8,643 nt of DNA from JBKPNX01 sp046732855 (lineage in GTDB: Bacteria > Pseudomonadota > Alphaproteobacteria > Geminicoccales > Geminicoccaceae): contig JBKPNX010000043.1 of assembly GCA_046732855.1 (NCBI GenBank), forward strand, positions 1-8,643, read 5' to 3'. Position numbers and translations under genes: made by a program. Positions within the stretch are counted from its first letter, which is position 1. Every line of letters begins with the position of its first letter. The notes beneath the pieces were generated by a model, which was given only the letters and a program-made list of their open reading frames with translations, searched no databases and was not told the origin of the DNA. Shown here one piece after another: positions 4,991 through 8,643 of this stretch.

Positions 4991-6013
4991 ATGGGCAGAC
5001 ATTCTCGGCTGGGCCGTTACGCGCCGTGGTTGGCGTTCGCTCTCGCGGTCGCAGCGGGTGCCGGCGCGGCGCAGGCGGAAAGCTTCACTCTCGGCTATTC
5101 GGTCGGCTTCCTGACCGATCCGTTCCAAGCGATCCAGGTCGATCTGACCATGGCCGAAGCCAAGAAGGCGGGTCTCCAGACCCTGCCGGTGGCGAATGCC
5201 AATGGCGACGCCGGCAAGCAGATTACCGATTTCCACAATCTGATCGCGCAGGGCGCCAAGGGCATCATCGTGGTGCCGACCGACAGCGACGCGATCGCGC
5301 CGGCGCTCTCCTACGCCGCCGACCAGGGCGTGCCCGTGGTGGCAATCGACATCGGCCCGGCAGGCGGCAAGGCCGCGATGATCGTGCGCGCCGACAACAT
5401 CCGCATGGGTGCCGACGCCTGCCAGCAAATGGGCGAGGCGCTCGGCGGCAAGGGTACGGTGCTCTCGATGATGGGCGACCAGGCCACGACCAACGGCCGC
5501 GACCGCACCAGCGGGTTCGATGCCTGCATGAAGGAGCGCTTTCCCGATATCAAGGTGATCGAGCAGCCGACCTACTGGAAGACCGACCGCGCGACCTCGG
5601 TCGCGCAGACCGTGGTGACGTCGACCCCGGATCTCGCCGGCATCTATATGCAGAGCGATGCGGTGATGCTGGCCGGCGTGCTGAGCGTGCTCGAGAGCGC
5701 CGGCAAGCTGAAGGCGGTCGGCGAGCCCGGACACCTCTACCTGATCAGCATCGACGGCACGCCGTTCGCGTTGAAGAAGGTTCGGGAAGGCTGGCTGGAC
5801 GCAGCGATCTCGCAGCCACTCAACCTCTATGTCAAATATGGGCTCGCCTATCTGCAGGACGCGGTCGCGGGCAAGTCGTTCGAAGCCGGACCGACCGATC
5901 ACGACAGCCGGATCGACCAGCTCAACGGCAATCCGATGGACCTGCTTCCGGCGCCGGTGGTCACCAAAGCCAACGTCGACGACCAGACTCTCTGGGGCAA
6001 TCAGGTCAAATAA
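4991..6013 (+). CDS. Sugar ABC transporter periplasmic substrate-binding protein (RbsB-like, Peripla_BP_4)
   Basis: A 340-residue type I periplasmic binding protein. The signal peptide has Arg residues at 3, 6 and 9, a hydrophobic core at about 11-25 and likely cleavage after AQA (27-29). Two lobes follow: LGYSVGFLTDPFQAIQ (34-49), QGAKGIIVVPTDSDAI (87-102) and GVPVVAIDIG (113-122), then the second lobe from GKGTVLSMMGD (153-163). Positions matching the ribose-binding site of RbsB are Asp120, Arg172 (in NGRDRTSGF), Asp255 (in SIDGTPF) and Gln275 (in AAISQPL); the usual Asn of the NDEMA-type motif is Ser222 (QSDAVM). The pocket therefore looks made for a monosaccharide or polyol, but the exact ligand is unknown. 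ATG at 4991 is backed by AGGAGG (4974-4979) and by the signal peptide. It is first in the operon, five bases ahead of the ATPase. Confidence 0.93.
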   Translation: MGRHSRLGRYAPWLAFALAVAAGAGAAQAESFTLGYSVGFLTDPFQAIQVDLTMAEAKKAGLQTLPVANANGDAGKQITDFHNLIAQGAKGIIVVPTDSDAIAPALSYAADQGVPVVAIDIGPAGGKAAMIVRADNIRMGADACQQMGEALGGKGTVLSMMGDQATTNGRDRTSGFDACMKERFPDIKVIEQPTYWKTDRATSVAQTVVTSTPDLAGIYMQSDAVMLAGVLSVLESAGKLKAVGEPGHLYLISIDGTPFALKKVREGWLDAAISQPLNLYVKYGLAYLQDAVAGKSFEAGPTDHDSRIDQLNGNPMDLLPAPVVTKANVDDQTLWGNQVK

Positions 6014-6018
6014 CCTCG

Positions 6019-7590
6019 ATGGCAGTACGGCCACCCGGCGCCGGAGCGCCGGCGCGGGCGGAGCCGTACGCGGCGGCTCCGTCCGCATCGACGGCCGCCG
6101 AGACGATCGGCGTCTCGAAGCGCTTCGGTGCGAGCCAAGCGCTCGACGATGTCTCGCTCGTCATCCCAGCCGGCGATTCGCGGGCGCTGGTCGGGCGCAA
6201 CGGTGCCGGCAAGTCGACGCTGGTGGCCGTTCTGACGGGCCTGCTCACGCCCGATGCCGGCCAGGTCCGCCTCGCCGGCGTTGACGCGCCCGGCCTTGCC
6301 GACCGCCAGAGTTGGCGCGAGCGGGTCGCCTGCGTCTATCAGAAGTCGACCGTGATTCCGACCCTCACGGTCGCCGAGAACCTGTTCCTGAACGCGCATC
6401 CGACCTTCGCAGGCGGCTTGGTCGCCTGGCCAGCGCTGCGCCGGCAGGCAGAGCGGGTGCTCGAGGACTGGGGCCTCGAGATCGATGTCGAACTCGACGC
6501 CGCGCGCCTCACGGTCGAGCAGCGCCAGATCGTGGAGATCGCGCGCGCGCTCCTGCAGGGCACCCGCTTCATCATCCTGGATGAGCCAACCGCCCAGCTC
6601 GAAGGCCGCGAGGTCGCCCGCCTGTTCGAACGGATCGTTCGCCTGCAGGAGGGCGGCGTCACCTTCCTCTACATCTCTCACCACCTCGAGGAGATCTACG
6701 AGGTCTGCCGCAGCGTGACCGTGCTACGCGACGGCCGGGTGGTGGCCAACGCGCCGCTCGCGACGATGCCCAAGGAGCGCGTGGTCGCGGCCATGGTCGG
6801 TAATGCGGTGCGGGCCGCGGGCGGGCGGAATCGCCGCGCCCGGCCGCCGACCGCGGGGCGGGTTGCCTGCCTCGAGGTGCGTGGGCTGTGCATTGAGGGC
6901 GCAGCGGCGGACCTGAGCTTCGAGGTCGCAGCCGGCGAGACCGTCGGGCTGGCCGGGCTCGCGGGCTCGGGCAAGGAGCAGGTCGGCGAAGCGATCGCCG
7001 GGCTGGTGACGCCATCTGAAGGCGAGATCCGGGTCGACGGTACGCCGATCCGGCCGGGGCTGGTGATCGACGCCTGCCGCAAGGGCGTGGGCTACGTGCC
7101 GCGCGACCGCCACCGCCGCGGCATCGTGCCCCAGCTGTCGCTTGCCGAAAACCTGACGCTCACGATCCTCGAGCGGCTGGGGCCGGCCGGCCTCGTGCGG
7201 CCGGCCGAGCGCGATCGCGCGGCGGGCCACCTGGTGCGCTCACTTGAGATCGTGGCGGCCTCGATCGAGCAACCGATCGCCGAGCTCAGCGGCGGCAATC
7301 AACAGAAGACCATGATGGGCCGGGCGCTCGCCTCGGAGCCCAAGGTGCTGGTCGTGGCGCATCCGACCCAGGGTGTCGACATCGCGTCCAAGGAGGCGCT
7401 GTCCGGCATCCTCGAGCAGGCGCGGGCCGCCGGCACGGGCGTGCTGATCGTGTCCGATGATCTCGACGAGCTGGTCGGCTGCGACCGGGTGCTGGTGATC
7501 TTCCGCGGCAGGCTGGTGGCTGAGTTCGGCCCGGACTGGCAGGACCACGACCTGGTGGCAGCGATCGAGGGGCTGGAACGTGACGGCTGA
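6019..7590 (+). CDS. Sugar ABC transporter ATPase with two nucleotide-binding domains
   Basis: A 523-residue cytoplasmic ATPase of the CUT2/RbsA type, with tandem nucleotide-binding domains that drive the adjacent permease. Domain 1 (about 28-262) is intact: Walker A GRNGAGKST (59-67), Q-loop Gln108, signature LTVEQRQIVEIARAL (164-178), Walker B FIILDEP (184-190) and switch His221. Domain 2 (about 284-520) keeps a good signature LSGGNQQK (423-430), but its own ATP site is degenerate: GLAGSGKEQ (313-321) has Glu where Ser/Thr should follow Lys319, Walker B is VLVVAHPTQGVD with Ala447 and His448 replacing Asp and Glu, and the switch position reads SDDLDEL without His. One degenerate site is normal in this family. 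The first 27 residues are an Ala/Pro-rich extension, yet no other in-frame start exists before the domain, so 6019 is fixed. The gene overlaps the permease by 11 bp. Confidence 0.95.
   Translation: MAVRPPGAGAPARAEPYAAAPSASTAAETIGVSKRFGASQALDDVSLVIPAGDSRALVGRNGAGKSTLVAVLTGLLTPDAGQVRLAGVDAPGLADRQSWRERVACVYQKSTVIPTLTVAENLFLNAHPTFAGGLVAWPALRRQAERVLEDWGLEIDVELDAARLTVEQRQIVEIARALLQGTRFIILDEPTAQLEGREVARLFERIVRLQEGGVTFLYISHHLEEIYEVCRSVTVLRDGRVVANAPLATMPKERVVAAMVGNAVRAAGGRNRRARPPTAGRVACLEVRGLCIEGAAADLSFEVAAGETVGLAGLAGSGKEQVGEAIAGLVTPSEGEIRVDGTPIRPGLVIDACRKGVGYVPRDRHRRGIVPQLSLAENLTLTILERLGPAGLVRPAERDRAAGHLVRSLEIVAASIEQPIAELSGGNQQKTMMGRALASEPKVLVVAHPTQGVDIASKEALSGILEQARAAGTGVLIVSDDLDELVGCDRVLVIFRGRLVAEFGPDWQDHDLVAAIEGLERDG
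6035..6052 (+). promoter_or_regulatory. GC hairpin at the binding-protein/ATPase junction
   Basis: CCGGCGC (6035-6041) and GCGCCGG (6046-6052) pair perfectly around the 4-nt loop CGGA. The hairpin starts 22 nt after the binding-protein stop and 16 nt after the ATPase start. No T tract follows, so it should not terminate transcription. At this position it could shield the upstream message from 3' exonucleases and slow initiation of the ATPase, which has only a weak ribosome binding site. Confidence 0.4.
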
Positions 7591-8611
7591 GGCGGCGGGC
7601 GTCGAGACCGGTGGCGCAGTGATGGGCGCGGAACTCCGCCGGCGCGCGTCAGCGTTCCGCTTCCGCGAGCTCACTCTCCTGCCGGCGATCGGGGTCGCGA
7701 TCGTTGCCGGAGCGCTGATCAGCGACGCCTTCCTGACCACGAACAACTTTCTCAACATTCTCCAGCAGTCGTCCGAGCTGTCCGTCCTGGTGATCGCGGA
7801 ATCGCTGATTCTGATCGCAGGCAAGTTCGATCTCTCGCTGGAGTCGACGGTCGGCCTGCCGCCGATGCTGGCCGCCTGGCTGATCGTCAGCGAAACGACC
7901 TTCGGCGGCTCCGGCTTCGGGCTGAACGTCTGGCTCGCGATCCTGGTGCTGTTCGCGACCGGCGCGCTGATCGGCGCGATCAACGGCGTTCTCGTCGTCC
8001 GGCTGCGGCTGAACGCCTTCATCGTCACGCTCGCGATGCTGATTCTCTTGCGCGGCGTCACGCTCGGGATCACCAACGGCAAGACCCTGTTCGACCTGCC
8101 GCGCGCCTTCCTCTACCTCGGCAGCGGCAAGTGGGCGGGCGTGCCGGTCTCGATCTGGATCGCGGGCTTCCTCTATCTGCTGGTCGGCCTGTTCCTGCGC
8201 TACCACCGCACGGGCCGCGCCATCTACGCGATCGGGGGCAATGCGGAGGCGGCGCGCGCGGCCGGCATCCGGGTCGAGCGGATCACCTTCGGCCTGTATG
8301 TCGCCGGCGGCCTGCTCGCGGCCCTCGCCGGCCTGATGCTGAGCGGCCGGATCGCCTCGGTGGTCGCGAGCCAGGGCCAGAACATGATCTTCTATGTGTT
8401 CGCCGCGGCGGTGATCGGCGGCATCAGCCTGAACGGCGGCCGCGGCCGCCTGATCGGAGCGCTCACCGGGGTCTTGCTGCTCGGCATCCTGCAGAACGTC
8501 CTGACCCTGTCCCAGATCGCCGCGTTCTGGATCGATGCCGCCTATGGTCTGATCATTCTGGTCGCGTTGATCCTCGCCCGAGTCACCGGGGGCGCCGCGC
8601 ATGATGCCTGA
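7580..8611 (+). CDS. Sugar ABC transporter permease (RbsC-like, BPD_transp_2)
   Basis: A 343-residue polytopic inner-membrane protein of the branched-chain/ribose permease family. Hydrophobic segments lie at about 32-51, 67-82, 92-104, 117-140, 145-163, 190-206, 236-254, 269-284, 290-310 and 318-335. The cytoplasmic loop AIYAIGGNAEAARAAGIRV (214-232) is the family's hallmark coupling region, and SLNGGRGRLIGALTGVLLLG (283-302) is a second conserved block. GTG at 7580 has GAGGGG about 7 nt upstream and overlaps the ATPase by 11 bp, typical of coupled translation. An ATG at 7622, giving 329 residues, is possible but has a poor ribosome binding site. It probably works as a homodimer, or as a heterodimer if the next gene is a second permease. 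Confidence 0.93.
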   Translation: MTAEAAGVETGGAVMGAELRRRASAFRFRELTLLPAIGVAIVAGALISDAFLTTNNFLNILQQSSELSVLVIAESLILIAGKFDLSLESTVGLPPMLAAWLIVSETTFGGSGFGLNVWLAILVLFATGALIGAINGVLVVRLRLNAFIVTLAMLILLRGVTLGITNGKTLFDLPRAFLYLGSGKWAGVPVSIWIAGFLYLLVGLFLRYHRTGRAIYAIGGNAEAARAAGIRVERITFGLYVAGGLLAALAGLMLSGRIASVVASQGQNMIFYVFAAAVIGGISLNGGRGRLIGALTGVLLLGILQNVLTLSQIAAFWIDAAYGLIILVALILARVTGGAAHDA

Positions 8612-8631
8612 ACGTCCGCGGAGGACGGAGC

Positions 8632-8643
8632 ATGGCCGGGGCG
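8632..8643 (+). CDS. Start of a further operon gene (partial, cut by the window)
   Basis: ATG at 8632 follows GGAGGA (8620-8625) by a 6-nt spacer and lies 20 bp after the permease stop, so translation of another operon gene very likely begins here. Only four codons (Met-Ala-Gly-Ala) are visible, so no function can be given. An ATG at 8601 in another frame is also open to the window end but has a worse ribosome binding site. Confidence 0.55.

Noticed and set aside
4540..6018. A 1016-codon open frame (4540-7590) that would fuse a 493-residue extension to the ATPase
   Set aside because: The 4540-6018 part runs out of frame through the clearly genuine binding-protein gene and reads as Arg/Gly/Pro-rich nonsense. 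Only the portion from 6019 is a real protein.
4718..6088. A 456-codon minus-strand open frame across the binding-protein gene
   Set aside because: It is the antisense shadow of a GC-rich gene: His/Arg/Gly-rich, no motifs and no ribosome binding site, while the plus strand encodes a textbook periplasmic binding protein.
7240..8602. Long minus-strand open frames opposite the ATPase end and the permease (7240-8082, 7649-8602)
   Set aside because: Compositional shadows of the permease gene. The second is Gln/Asp/Arg-rich in the way expected from reversed hydrophobic codons.

Overview
The window is GC-rich DNA in which genuine genes use G or C at most third codon positions. Gene content points to an alphaproteobacterium, most likely of the Hyphomicrobiales (Bradyrhizobium/Xanthobacteraceae-like). 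The supporting signs are an xthA-type nuclease followed by a small coiled-coil protein of the kind often labelled 'TolA-like' in that group, a RibD_C-type reductase with the tail usual there, and a CUT2 sugar ABC system. The lineage is an inference from protein style; there is no rRNA or other marker here. I see no tRNA, rRNA, CRISPR array, insertion sequence or phage gene.

Layout. Positions 1-789 hold no intact gene. A stretch at about 251-495 has coding-like codon usage that changes frame and may be the 3' end of a decayed gene. Positions 790-1194 encode a small exported EF-hand protein, closed by a near-perfect intrinsic terminator (1214-1244) and possibly driven by a general-stress (EcfG-type) promoter at 696-721. 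Positions 1430-2871 are a two-gene unit: exodeoxyribonuclease III (GTG start) whose stop overlaps the start of a soluble, charged coiled-coil protein. Positions 3173-4425 carry two small soluble enzymes, a RibD_C/dihydrofolate-reductase-like protein and a VOC (glyoxalase-fold) protein. The VOC gene lacks an ordinary start codon where its family begins, and a well-spaced Shine-Dalgarno sequence there faces an ACG.

A 565-bp gap (4426-4990) follows. It contains an inverted repeat around the VOC stop, a possible short minus-strand reading frame, and a palindrome (4711-4731) that could be an operator. From 4991 to the right edge runs a sugar ABC import operon: periplasmic binding protein (4991-6013), two-domain ATPase (6019-7590), permease (7580-8611), and the first codons of a further gene (8632 on). 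The genes are 5 bp apart, overlap by 11 bp, and are 20 bp apart respectively, so they are almost certainly co-transcribed. The binding protein captures a monosaccharide-like ligand in the periplasm, the permease forms the channel and the ATPase powers it. The ligand cannot be read from the sequence, and the missing gene to the right (second permease, kinase or dehydrogenase) would help decide.

I found no convincing new multi-gene system. The items most worth a second look are the VOC start codon, the operator-like palindrome, the hairpin at the binding protein/ATPase junction, the degenerate second ATPase site, and the uncharacterised coiled-coil partner of xthA.
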